Origin: an uncultured Clostridia bacterium
Lineage (GTDB): Bacteria; Bacillota; Clostridia; TANB77; CAG-508
Assembly: GCA_948630815.1 (NCBI GenBank)
Contig: CAPIEU010000001.1
Span: forward strand, 17,818-81,817
DNA: 64,000 nt
Direction of reading: 5' to 3'
The notes beneath the pieces were generated by a model. That model did not search any database, was not told the origin of the DNA, and saw nothing but the letters and a program-made list of their open reading frames with translations. Shown in pieces: positions 16,673 through 25,590 of the stretch. The position numbers were made by a program, and so were the translations under genes. Position 1 is the first letter of the stretch. The number at the start of each line of letters is the position of its first letter.

Positions 16673-18832
16673 TTATATTTTCATACTTAGCTTTACTTTT
16701 TGTCTTTCTAAGTCTATTTCTATTATTTTTACTTTTACTATATCTCCTACCGATACTATATCTAAAGGATTTTTTACGAAACTCTCGCTCATCTGAGATA
16801 TATGTACTAATCCATCATGTTTTACTCCTATGTCTATAAATGCACCAAAATCTATTACATTTCTTACTGTTCCTTGTAATATCATTCCCTCTTTTAGGTC
16901 TTCTATTTTTAATACATCATTTCTTAGTATTGGTTTTGGTAAGTCTTCACGTGGGTCTCTTCCTGGTTTTATTAGTTCCCCTATTATATCTCTTAATGTC
17001 ATTTCTCCTATTTCTAGTTCTTTTGATGTTTTTTCTATATTTAATTTTGATAATTTTTCTTTTAATTCATTTAGTTTTTCCTTATTTGTTATATCTTCTT
17101 TATTATATCCTAAGTTTTTTAATAATTTTTCTGTTTTTTCATAGCTTTCTGGATGTACTCCTGTTATTTCTAATGGGTTAGACCCATCATATATTCTTAT
17201 AAATCCTGCACATTGCTCAAATGCTACTTTCCCTAACTTTGGCACTTTTAATAGTTCTTTTCTTTCTTTTATTTTTCCAATTTCATCTCTATAGATTACT
17301 ATGTTTTTACTTATTGTTTTGTTTAAACCTGCTACATATGATAGAAGTGATGGTGTTGCTGTGTTTACATCTACCCCAACTTTATTTACTGCATCTTCTA
17401 CTACTCCTGTTAAGCTTTCTTCTAACTGTTTTTGATTTACATCGTGTTGATATTGCCCTACTCCTATGGCTTTAGGATCTATTTTTACAAGTTCTGCTAA
17501 TGGATCTTGTAAACGCCTTGCTATTGATATTGCTCCTCTTAATGATACATTTATATTAGGATATTCCTCTGTTGCTAATTTCGATGCTGAATATACACTT
17601 GCTCCTGCTTCTGATACTATGGCATAATGCACTTCTTTAGAATATTTTTCTTTTACCTCTTTTATTACACTTGCAACAAATTGCTCTGATTCACGTGATG
17701 CTGTACCATTTCCTATTGCAAACATATCTACATTATATTTTTCTATCAAATTTATTAATACTTTTTTTGCTCCTTCTATATCATTTTGTGGTTCTGTTGG
17801 ATATATTGTAGTTGTATCTAGTACTTTTCCAGTTTCGTTTATTACTGCTATTTTACATCCTGTTCTATATGCGGGGTCAAACCCTATTACTGTTAATCCT
17901 TTTAGTGGTGCTCCAAGTAATAGTTGTTTTGCATTTTTTCCAAATACTTTTATTGCTTGGATTTCAGCTTTTTCGGTTAAATCTGCTCTTAGTTCTCTAT
18001 CTATAGAACTTTCTATTAGTCTTTTCCATGCATCTTGGGTTGTATTTTGTAAGTATTTTTTAAACTGACTTTCTTTTTTGATTATTCTTTTTTCTAATAG
18101 ATATATTATTTTGTCTTCTGGCTTTTCTATTTTTACTTTTAAGTATTCTTCCTTTTCTCCTCTGTTTATTGCAAGTATTCTATGGCTTGGAAGTCTATTT
18201 ACATTTTCAGCAAATTCATAGTACATTTCATAGGTTGATTTTTCTTCTGGTTTTGTTGCTTTTGTATTTAGTATTGATTCACGATAACATATCCTTTTTA
18301 TTTGTTTTCTAAATTCTGGATTATCTGATATTTCTTCTGCTATTATATCTAATGCCCCTGCTATTGCTTCTTCCCAAGTTTTTACTTCTTTTTCTTCATT
18401 TATATAATTTTTTGCAATTTCTTCTATATTTTTTGTTTCGTTTTGTTCATATATGATATTTGCAAGTGCTTCTAATCCTTTTTCTTTTGCAATGGTTGCT
18501 CGTGTTCTTTTCTTTTGTTTGTATGGTCTATATATGTCTTCTACTTCTGCAAGTGTTATTGCATTTTCTAGGTCTTTTATTATTTCTTGGGTTAGTTTTC
18601 CTTGTGTTTCTATGGATTTTGTTACTTCTTCTTTTCTTTTTTCTAAATTACGAAGATATGTAAGTCTTTCACCTAGTTCTCTTAATATTTCGTCTGATAG
18701 TCCTCCTGTAACTTCTTTCCTATAACGTGCTATGAATGGGATTGTGTTTCCTCCATCTATTAGTTCTACTGTTTTTTGTACTTGTATTTCCTTTATGTTT
18801 AATTCTTCTGCAATTTGTTTTTCTATATTCAT
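16673..18832 (-). CDS. tex: Tex-family RNA-binding transcription accessory protein
   Basis: 719 residues, the normal length of Tex/YqgF-S1 proteins. The N-terminus (ELNIKEIQVQKTVELIDGGNTIPFIARYRKEVTGGL, split in family motifs PFIARYRKE and ELRELGERL) is diagnostic. A YqgF-like RNase H fold follows (VIGFDPAYRTGCKIAVI), then helix-hairpin-helix repeats (VGQYQHDV, SLLSYVAGLN, PKLGKVAFEQCAGFIRI), and a C-terminal S1 domain (GTVRNVIDFGAFIDIGVKHDGL, VKVKIIEIDLERQKVKLSMK). Tex proteins bind nucleic acid and associate with transcription. The start has a GAGGAAA-type RBS. It is a single gene downstream of an ABC-F gene, separated from it by a terminator. Confidence 0.96.
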   Translation of the reverse strand: MNIEKQIAEELNIKEIQVQKTVELIDGGNTIPFIARYRKEVTGGLSDEILRELGERLTYLRNLEKRKEEVTKSIETQGKLTQEIIKDLENAITLAEVEDIYRPYKQKKRTRATIAKEKGLEALANIIYEQNETKNIEEIAKNYINEEKEVKTWEEAIAGALDIIAEEISDNPEFRKQIKRICYRESILNTKATKPEEKSTYEMYYEFAENVNRLPSHRILAINRGEKEEYLKVKIEKPEDKIIYLLEKRIIKKESQFKKYLQNTTQDAWKRLIESSIDRELRADLTEKAEIQAIKVFGKNAKQLLLGAPLKGLTVIGFDPAYRTGCKIAVINETGKVLDTTTIYPTEPQNDIEGAKKVLINLIEKYNVDMFAIGNGTASRESEQFVASVIKEVKEKYSKEVHYAIVSEAGASVYSASKLATEEYPNINVSLRGAISIARRLQDPLAELVKIDPKAIGVGQYQHDVNQKQLEESLTGVVEDAVNKVGVDVNTATPSLLSYVAGLNKTISKNIVIYRDEIGKIKERKELLKVPKLGKVAFEQCAGFIRIYDGSNPLEITGVHPESYEKTEKLLKNLGYNKEDITNKEKLNELKEKLSKLNIEKTSKELEIGEMTLRDIIGELIKPGRDPREDLPKPILRNDVLKIEDLKEGMILQGTVRNVIDFGAFIDIGVKHDGLVHISQMSESFVKNPLDIVSVGDIVKVKIIEIDLERQKVKLSMKI

Positions 18833-18872
18833 TTTATTTCCTCTTTCTTTTTGTTTTTTGTAATTATATCAC

Positions 18873-18909
18873 AAAAAATTAGAACCTAGTTTGTAGTTTC
18901 TAATTTTTT
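18873..18909 (-). terminator. Terminator of the ABC-F gene
   Basis: AAAAAATTAGAA...TTTCTAATTTTTT hairpin between the ABC-F stop codon and the tex start codon; on the minus strand it ends in a T-run. Confidence 0.8.
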
Positions 18910-18915
18910 TACTTT

Positions 18916-20496
18916 TTATTCTATTCCTAAATATTCATTATATGTAATTTCTCTGTCTATTACTTTGTCTAGCTTTATATCTATTATTCTGTTTGCAACA
19001 GTTTCAGTTAATTGGTGGTCATGTGATGTGAATAGTATATTTCCCTTAAAATTAGACATTCCTTCGTTTAAGGCTGTTATGCTTTCCATGTCTAAATGGT
19101 TTGTTGGTTCATCCATTATTAAAAAGTTTGCTCCTGATAACATCATTTTTGAAAGTACACATCTTACTTTTTCTCCACCAGATAGTACTTTTACATATTT
19201 TAGTGATTCTTCTCCTGAGAATAACATTCTTCCTAAAAAGCTTCTTACATATGTTTCGTCTGGATCTTTTGAATATTGTCTTAGCCATTCTGTAATTGTC
19301 ATGTCTATTTCAAATAAATAATTATTATCCTTTGGAAAATATGTATTACTTATTGTTGTTCCCCATTCTATTTTTCCCTCATCTGGTTCTATTTCTCCTG
19401 CTATTATTTGGAACAATAATGTTTTTGCATTTTCATTGTCTGCTAAAAATGCTATTTTGTCTCCTTCTTTTACTACAAATGATATATTATCTAATAATTT
19501 TTCTCCATTTATTGTTTTTGATATGTTTTTTACTTTTAATATTTCTTTTCCTGGTTCTCGGTCTGGCTTAAAGTCTATATATGGATATCTTCTGTTTGAT
19601 GGTTTTATTTCTTCTAATTCTATTTTTTCTAATGATTTCTTCCTTGATGTTGCCTGTTTTGATTTTGATGCGTTTGCACTAAATCTTGCTATAAATGCTT
19701 GCAATTCTTTTATTTTTTCTTCTTTCTTTTTGTTTTGTTCTTTCATTTGTTTTAATAAAAGTTGACTTGATTCATACCAAAAGTCATAGTTTCCTGGAAA
19801 TACTTTTATTTGTCCAAAGTCTACATCTGCTATGTGTGTACATACTTTATTTAAGAAGTATCTATCATGTGATACTACTATTACTGTATTTTCAAAGTTT
19901 ATTAGAAATTCTTCTAGCCAATTTATGCTTTTTAAGTCTAAGTCGTTTGTTGGTTCATCTAATAATAGTATATCTGGATTTCCAAATAGACTTTGTGCAA
20001 GTAATACTTTTACTTTTTCTTTTGCTTCTAGTTCACTCATTAATTTATAGTGTTTCTCTGTATCTATTCCTAACTCATTTAATAATGTTGCTGCATCTGC
20101 TTCTGCATTCCATCCATCTAATTCTGCAAATCTTTCTTCTAGTTTTGCAGCTTTCATTCCATCTTCTTCATTAAAATCTGGTTTTGCATATATTGCGTCT
20201 TTTTCTTTCATTATTTTATATAGTTCATTATTTCCCATTATTACTGTGTCTATTACGGTGTATTCTTCAAATTCAAAGTGGTTTTGTTTTAATACTGATA
20301 GTCTTTCTCCTTTTTCTTTTGTTACTTCTCCTTTGCTTGGTTCTATTTCTCCTGATAATACTTTTAAAAATGTTGATTTTCCAGCTCCATTTGCTCCTAT
20401 TATTCCATAACAACATCCTTTATTGAATTTGATGTTTACATCTTCAAATAGTGTTCTTTTTCCAAATCTTATTGTTACTCCACTTGTTACTAACAT
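18916..20496 (-). CDS. ABC-F family ATPase (YkpA/YbiT-like)
   Basis: 526 residues, two ABC ATPase domains in tandem and no membrane segment, the build of ribosome-associated ABC-F translation factors. Domain 1: Walker A GANGAGKST near 36-44, degenerate signature SELEAKEKVK, Walker B ILLLDEPTNDLD. The linker (residues about 240-310) is charged and coiled-coil-like. Domain 2: unusual Walker A ADNENAKT, canonical signature LSGGEKVR, Walker B FLIMDEPTNHLD. Atypical first signature and second Walker A resemble the YkpA/YbiT subgroup, a housekeeping group, more than the antibiotic-resistance groups. It has an AGGAGG RBS and is transcribed alone. A resistance role cannot be excluded but nothing supports it. 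Confidence 0.93.
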   Translation of the reverse strand: MLVTSGVTIRFGKRTLFEDVNIKFNKGCCYGIIGANGAGKSTFLKVLSGEIEPSKGEVTKEKGERLSVLKQNHFEFEEYTVIDTVIMGNNELYKIMKEKDAIYAKPDFNEEDGMKAAKLEERFAELDGWNAEADAATLLNELGIDTEKHYKLMSELEAKEKVKVLLAQSLFGNPDILLLDEPTNDLDLKSINWLEEFLINFENTVIVVSHDRYFLNKVCTHIADVDFGQIKVFPGNYDFWYESSQLLLKQMKEQNKKKEEKIKELQAFIARFSANASKSKQATSRKKSLEKIELEEIKPSNRRYPYIDFKPDREPGKEILKVKNISKTINGEKLLDNISFVVKEGDKIAFLADNENAKTLLFQIIAGEIEPDEGKIEWGTTISNTYFPKDNNYLFEIDMTITEWLRQYSKDPDETYVRSFLGRMLFSGEESLKYVKVLSGGEKVRCVLSKMMLSGANFLIMDEPTNHLDMESITALNEGMSNFKGNILFTSHDHQLTETVANRIIDIKLDKVIDREITYNEYLGIE

Positions 20497-20694
20497 TTTA
20501 AACCTCCTATTGTTTACTTTTGATATTATATATTATTTTTTATGTTTTGGCAAGCGGATATTGTTGACATTTTGTAAACACAAGTGCATACTAGTTATGC
20601 CTTTGTCCAAAAGGTAGAAAAGATGGTATATATTGAAAGAACTGTTAAAACTCATAATAATTTACTCAATTGTGAAGTATTTGAATAATAGCAA

Positions 20695-20735
20695 TAAAAA
20701 AGACTAGGATTTGTTCGTTTTCCTAATCTTTTTTT
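20695..20735 (-). terminator. Terminator of the DUF378-gene transcript
   Basis: AAAAAAGACTAGGA...TTCCTAATCTTTTTTT hairpin. The 336-nt spacer between the ABC-F start and the DUF378 gene otherwise holds only AT-rich promoter-like sequence and no supported gene. Confidence 0.8.
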
Positions 20736-20832
20736 AGTTATATTTACTCGACCTGTTTTGCAATTGCTATAATTATAATAGCTATTATTATTTATATGTC
20801 AAATTTTTCTTTTCTATTTTTGGCAAATTGTT

Positions 20833-21024
20833 CTAGTCATTATCAAATAATAATTTTATTGCCCATAACCCTGATATACCTACTAATGTATATATTATTC
20901 TCGATATTATTGTCATATTCCCAAATAACATTTCTACTAAGTTGAAGTTAAATAATCCTATTAATCCCCATACTATTGCTCCTATTATTACTAATCCTAG
21001 GGCTATTTTATCTATTATTTTCAT
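20833..21024 (-). CDS. DUF378 small membrane protein
   Basis: 63 residues with two membrane segments (IALGLVIIGAIVWGLIGLF and IISRIIYTLVGISGLWAI). The pattern I..IALxLVIIGAxxWGLxGLF...L and RI.Y.LVG.SGLW is that of DUF378 (YuzA-like) proteins. Function unknown. It is preceded by an AAGGAGTGAG RBS and lies 69 nt downstream of the CorA gene on the same strand, so the two are probably co-transcribed. Confidence 0.9.
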   Translation of the reverse strand: MKIIDKIALGLVIIGAIVWGLIGLFNFNLVEMLFGNMTIISRIIYTLVGISGLWAIKLLFDND

Positions 21025-21093
21025 TTTTGCTCACTCCTTACTTTTTCTTTTTCATTTTTAATATATGCTTTTTTTCATTTTTTATTCATTTTT

Positions 21094-22053
21094 TTAATTT
21101 AATAGATCTCTTCTTTTTAGCATTATTACCGCAATTAGTGTTACTATTATTGAAATCGCAATAAGTATTGGAAAGCCAAACAGATTATCTTGTAATGGTA
21201 CTGGTACATTCATTCCCCATAAGCTTGCTATTAGGGTTGGTATTGCAAGCACTATTGTTATCGATGTTAAAAATTTCATTACTCCATTTAAGTTGTTCGA
21301 TATTATTGACGCATATGCATCCATTGTTCCATTTAATATATCTCTATATATTTGACTCATTTCTATTGCTTGTTTGTTTTCTATAATTGCGTCTTCTAAT
21401 ATATCTTCATCTTCCTCATATAGTTTTAATATTTTTCCTCTTAGGGTTTTTTCCATTACCAGTTCGTTTGATTTTAATGATGTTGTAAAATATACTAAAC
21501 TTTTTTCTAAACTTAATAATTTTAATAGTTCTCTATTTTTCATTGAATTTTTTAATATTGATTCTGCTATTTCTGTTTCTTTGTTTATTTGTTTTAAGTA
21601 TGTTAAATAGTGTGATGCGTTTGTAAACATTATTTGTAATAGAAATCTACTTTTTTTATAAGTTGAAAATCCTTTTACTCTTTTTTTCTCAAAACTGTCT
21701 ATTATTAAGTTTCTTTTTAATGAAACTGTTATAAAATATTCATCTCTTACTACTATCATTCCAAGTGGCATTGTTGTATATGTTTCCGCTTCTTTTTCTT
21801 TTTCTATTATTGGAATATCTATAAGGAATAATATTGTTCCATCTTCATCTTCTTCATCAATTCTTGCTTTTTCTTCATAATCTAGTGAATATCTTATGAA
21901 ATCCTGTTTTATTTTTGTTTCTTCACATATTTTTTTTATTTCATCTTCTGTCGGGTTTATCATATTTACCCAACTTCCTTTTTCTATATTTTTTAATGTT
22001 TTTATTTCATTTGTTTGTAAATTTGAATTGTATATTTTTATCATAAGTTTCAC
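21094..22053 (-). CDS. CorA-family divalent metal ion transporter
   Basis: 319 residues. A long acidic and helical cytoplasmic domain is followed by two C-terminal membrane helices. The selectivity motif GMN is present in SLWGMNVPVPLQDN between them, and the tail ends KRRDLL. This is the CorA/MIT fold of pentameric Mg2+ (or Co2+/Ni2+) channels. The N-terminus (INPTEDEIKKICEETKI) matches the usual start of the cytoplasmic domain. The start codon has a GGGGTG RBS. It shares its strand with the DUF378 gene downstream. Which metal it prefers is not evident. Confidence 0.93.
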   Translation of the reverse strand: MKLMIKIYNSNLQTNEIKTLKNIEKGSWVNMINPTEDEIKKICEETKIKQDFIRYSLDYEEKARIDEEDEDGTILFLIDIPIIEKEKEAETYTTMPLGMIVVRDEYFITVSLKRNLIIDSFEKKRVKGFSTYKKSRFLLQIMFTNASHYLTYLKQINKETEIAESILKNSMKNRELLKLLSLEKSLVYFTTSLKSNELVMEKTLRGKILKLYEEDEDILEDAIIENKQAIEMSQIYRDILNGTMDAYASIISNNLNGVMKFLTSITIVLAIPTLIASLWGMNVPVPLQDNLFGFPILIAISIIVTLIAVIMLKRRDLLN

Positions 22054-22153
22054 CCCTTTTTAATTCTTACTATTTATTATTATATCCCCTTTTCAAGTTT
22101 TTTTCTACTTTTTTTACAATTTTATTACATTTTATTTTTGTTTAGAACATTTG

Positions 22154-22182
22154 TTTACAAAAAATGTTTTTAATGATATAAG
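22154..22182 (+). promoter_or_regulatory. Promoter of the LRR surface-protein gene
   Basis: TTTACA, 17 nt, TATAAG, about 35 nt before the ATG, followed by AAAGGAGTG. Confidence 0.6.
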
Positions 22183-22216
22183 TTAGTTATTAAAATAAAA
22201 GGAGTGAAAAAAACAA

Positions 22217-23753
22217 ATGAAAATTAATTTAAAAAGTAGTCTAATGATTCTATTTATTGTAGTAGCTTTTATGGTAATTATGCCTAATATGGTAAATGGT
22301 GCTACTACTATTAATGCTACCGAAACTTCTACTACATCTACTGGAAAGACCGTTTCTTGGACTTATTCTTTGAATTCAAATAATGAAATTCAAGATTTAG
22401 TATGTAGTAATGTTGATAGCATTTCTGGTACTATTACTATTCCAAAAACTATTGATGGACATAAAGTTATAGGATTAGGATACAATGCATTTAAGAATTG
22501 TTATGGTTTAACAGGTATTACCTTTAATGCTAATATTACAAGTATTAATAAATACGCATTTAACAAATGTACAGGTATACAAAGTATTGATTTAAGTACT
22601 TCTAATGTTACAAAAATAAATGATTTCACTTTTGAAGATTGTTATGGAATAAAAACACTAAATTTAGGACAAAATATAACTTCTATTGGGAATCGGTGCT
22701 TTTTTAAATTGTACTGGTCTAACTTCTCTTGCCTTACCTAATAGTATAACAACTATAGGAGAATCTTCATTTAGGAATTGCTCTGGAATTAAAACTTTAA
22801 CTCTATCAAATAACCTTACAGCGTTGTCTAACGCATCTTTTTCCAATTGTTCAGGAATAACTTCTGTTATATTACCTGATACAATAACCACATTATCTAG
22901 CACAACTAACTACAACGGTTGTTTTCAAAACTGCACAAATTTAAAGAAAATATTAATACCAAATTCTGTTGTTTCAATAGATAAAGGCGTTTTTTCTGGT
23001 TGTAAAAATTTAACTATTTATGGTAGTAAAAATTCCGTTGCTCAAGATCATGCTACAAAACAACAAATTAAATTTGATTATATTGAAAATTGGGATAAGG
23101 CGGATTCTGGAAATGATATATCTGCTCCAACAGTGAAATCTATTCAAGTTACAAGCCCATCTTCTGGTACTTATAATACACCTCAAACTGTAAAAATTAG
23201 AGTTTATTTTAGTGAAAGTATTGTAGGGGAAACAATCCCTACTTTAAAAATTAAATTTGGAACTGGTACTGAAAGAAGTATTACTAATGGTACTATAAAA
23301 AATGATTATATTGAATATTCTTATAATATTCAAGCTGGTGATAATGGTCAACTTACTTGTGTTAGTTTAACAGGTGGTACTATAAAAGATGCTTCTGGAA
23401 ATGATGCTAAACTATCTTGTCCTCTTATTAGTGGTAATACTATAAAGGCTAATACTGAAGGTACTACAAATAATAATACTGATAATCAAGATAAAAACAA
23501 TAATACTAATAAAGATGATAATATCAACAATAAGAATGACGACAAAGTAGATAATAAAAATGATAATAGTAACATCAATAATAATAACAACAGCAATAAT
23601 AATTCTGGAAACTCAAGTAAAGATGCTACTGTTGCAGGTGGTAAAATACCTCAAACTGGTGCAACTATAACTTCTGCTTTAGTTATTATAGCTATTATTG
23701 GAATTAGCATAATTGCTTTTAAGAAATATAATAATTTAAGAGACATAATTTAA
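22217..23753 (+). pseudogene. BspA-like leucine-rich-repeat cell-wall protein, one frameshift
   Basis: Two overlapping frames make one protein of about 510 residues. It starts with a signal peptide (LMILFIVVAFMVIMPNMVNG), then BspA/TpLRR-type repeats of about 23 residues (for example YNAFKNCYGLTGITFNANITS, then NCTGLTSLALPNSITTIG), a beta-rich domain (APTVKSIQVTSPSSGTYNTP...), an Asn/Asp/Lys-rich low-complexity spacer, and the wall-sorting tail KIPQTG + hydrophobic helix + KKYNN. The reading frame breaks at 22686-22697 (frame one ends at 22741; frame two continues with IGAFLNCTGL). One extra base explains it and falls inside a repeat unit. The intact protein would be anchored by sortase. It faces another IPQTG protein across a shared terminator. 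Confidence 0.87.
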
Positions 23754-23781
23754 AGAAGAGGGAAATCCCTCTTCTTTAATT
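23752..23781. terminator. Bidirectional terminator between two surface-protein genes
   Basis: AAAGAAGAGGGA-aa-TCCCTCTTCTTTA, a 12-bp stem, between convergent genes. Confidence 0.88.
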
Positions 23782-23787
23782 ATATTT

Positions 23788-24879
23788 CTATTTTATATTT
23801 TTTAATTTAATATATGATTTTATTGCTATTAATCCTAAAATCATTATTGCTAATAAAATCCAGTTGTTATTTTCCCCTGTTTGTGGTATCTTTATACTTG
23901 CTACTGTAGTATCCTTTTCTAATTTTTTTGAATTTGTATCTTCAGCTGTTTCTTTAATTGTGGTATTACTATTACTTGTATTTTCATTTTTTATATTAGG
24001 TAACTCTTCTATAATATTAGTATTTATATCTTTTGGTGGATTTTCTGTATATGTATCGTTTTTTATTGGTATTTCTATATCTGGTTTATTTAATTCTCCT
24101 ACTTCCATTACTACTGAATAATTTTTTGTTTCTCCTGCTTTTATCTCTCTATTTACCCACGAAAATGAAAGTGCACTATCTTGATTCTCTATTTTTGTTA
24201 TGCTTGGATTACTATTAAATATGTTCATTAAATAGTAATCACTCCAATTTCCTATCCACATATTATCTACATTCGTTACTTCTTTAGCATTTTTTGCATA
24301 TAATATAAATTGTACTTTCTTTTTTGTCTTTCCCTGATTTGTTATTAGTCTAATTTCTTCTCCATCTCTTAATTTTTCTAATGTTGCTTTATCGTCTCCA
24401 TCTATTTCGATATCTGCTGAAGTTCCAAGTGAAATTGTTGCATTTTCTAGTGTCGTATTTTTTAATGTATATATTATTTGTATTTGTTCTCCATTATTTA
24501 GATATTTTGTTTTTACTGTTAAATTTAATCCAGCTATGTTTTGTGTTGTATCATTTTGTACTTCTTTATAGTGCATTGCTTCCATTGCTTCTTTTCCTTT
24601 GGTATATTTTCCATTCATTTCTCCATATTTACCATTTACATTTAAAAATACATGGTATCCTAAATTGTTATGTGTAGTGCTAATTATCTCTTTTTTATTG
24701 TCCTCTTTTGTTATGTATCCTTTTATATCAAATCCTTTTAGCCATTTTGCTTCAAAATTTTTGTGTACAACTGGTTCTATTTTTATTTTTCCATTATCTT
24801 GTGCAGTTAGTCCAAAGGTTGATACAGGAATTATTAATATTAAAATAAATATTAATATTGTAATTTTTTTTAATTTCAT
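23788..24879 (-). CDS. Sortase-anchored surface protein with IPQTG motif
   Basis: 363 residues. A signal peptide (ITILIFILILIIPVSTFGLTA) is followed by a beta-rich domain of about 230 residues that resembles a carbohydrate-binding or supersandwich fold only in general character (NNLGYHVFLNVNGKYGEMNGKY, LKNTTLENATISLGTSADIEI, WIGNWSDYYLMNIF). A low-complexity spacer follows, then SIKIPQTGENNN, a membrane helix and KLKNIK. I do not recognise the globular domain. The anchor motif IPQTG is the same as in the neighbouring LRR protein, which suggests that one sortase handles both; no sortase gene is in the window. RBS AAGGAGGAC is clear. Confidence 0.8.
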   Translation of the reverse strand: MKLKKITILIFILILIIPVSTFGLTAQDNGKIKIEPVVHKNFEAKWLKGFDIKGYITKEDNKKEIISTTHNNLGYHVFLNVNGKYGEMNGKYTKGKEAMEAMHYKEVQNDTTQNIAGLNLTVKTKYLNNGEQIQIIYTLKNTTLENATISLGTSADIEIDGDDKATLEKLRDGEEIRLITNQGKTKKKVQFILYAKNAKEVTNVDNMWIGNWSDYYLMNIFNSNPSITKIENQDSALSFSWVNREIKAGETKNYSVVMEVGELNKPDIEIPIKNDTYTENPPKDINTNIIEELPNIKNENTSNSNTTIKETAEDTNSKKLEKDTTVASIKIPQTGENNNWILLAIMILGLIAIKSYIKLKNIK

Positions 24880-25331
24880 TTAATATGTCCTCCTTCAGTT
24901 TTTATTTATATTTGTTGTTTTATTTAAATGTTCACCTCCTTTAGTTTGGATTTTTTATTTTTGAAAATATTAGATACTTAACAAATGTTTAATGAATATT
25001 CTTGAATTGTTTAATAAATTATTTTTGATTATAAATATATTGGATAACTTTATTAACAGTAAAAATGTTTTATAAGATATTGTCGTAATTTTATAACTTT
25101 AGCTGAAAATTTAAAAAAACTTTGAGAAAAATACTTTGATACCTAAAATCTCCTTTGATATAAATAAGTTTAGATTTATTAATAATAGAAATGTAGCATG
25201 ATTTTAATAGTAGAATCAAAAATTAAACATTTAGTGAATAATGAAGAACCAATACTTAATAATGAATAATACAAATGTACTCTTATTACCTAATTATAAT
25301 TATTCAATGTAACTTGCTAAGGTCGTACATT
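24880..25331. other. 450-nt AT-rich intergenic region
   Basis: Between the surface-protein start and tRNA-Lys. No open frame with RBS, no hairpin of note and no copy of the interspersed elements is visible. It must contain the promoter of the surface-protein gene. Confidence 0.5.
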
Positions 25332-25407
25332 TGGTGCGCCATAGAGGGGTCGAACCTCCGACCTTGTGATTAAGAGTCACCTGCTCTACCAACTGAGCTA
25401 ATGGCGC
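25332..25407 (-). tRNA. tRNA-Lys (anticodon CTT), CCA encoded
   Basis: Cloverleaf read on the minus strand: acceptor GCGCCAT/ATGGCGC, D-arm TAGCTCAGTTGGTAGAGC, anticodon arm GTGACTCTTAATCAC, T-arm GGAGGTTCGACCCCTC, discriminator A and encoded CCA. Confidence 0.95.
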
Positions 25408-25552
25408 ATTTATAAACATTTATTATTATAATGCGATTATACTGTATTTGTCAATAGTTTGATGTTTTTTATGAAAAATTTTTTTTTACTGTTTAGATTT
25501 TAATTAATATTTAACTAATTCCTTATGGATAATAGTGCATTTATAGGCTAAA

Positions 25553-25590
25553 CCAAATAAAAAGCTCTGTACCAAAATACAGTGCCTTTT
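25553..25590 (-). terminator. Terminator of the VanW-like gene
   Basis: AAATAAAAAGC-TCTGTA...TACAG-TGCCTTTTATTT; the hairpin overlaps the stop codon region and ends in T-rich sequence on the minus strand. Confidence 0.7.

Noticed and set aside
20623..20688. 21-codon frame starting ATGGTATATATTGAAAG after AAAAGGTAGAAAAG
   Set aside because: Only 21 codons, ordinary composition, and it lies in a spacer that also contains the DUF378 terminator; no support beyond an RBS-like string.
22217..23753. Two separate LRR proteins (22217-22741 and 22686-23753)
   Set aside because: The break falls within a repeat unit, the first lacks an anchor and the second lacks a signal peptide.
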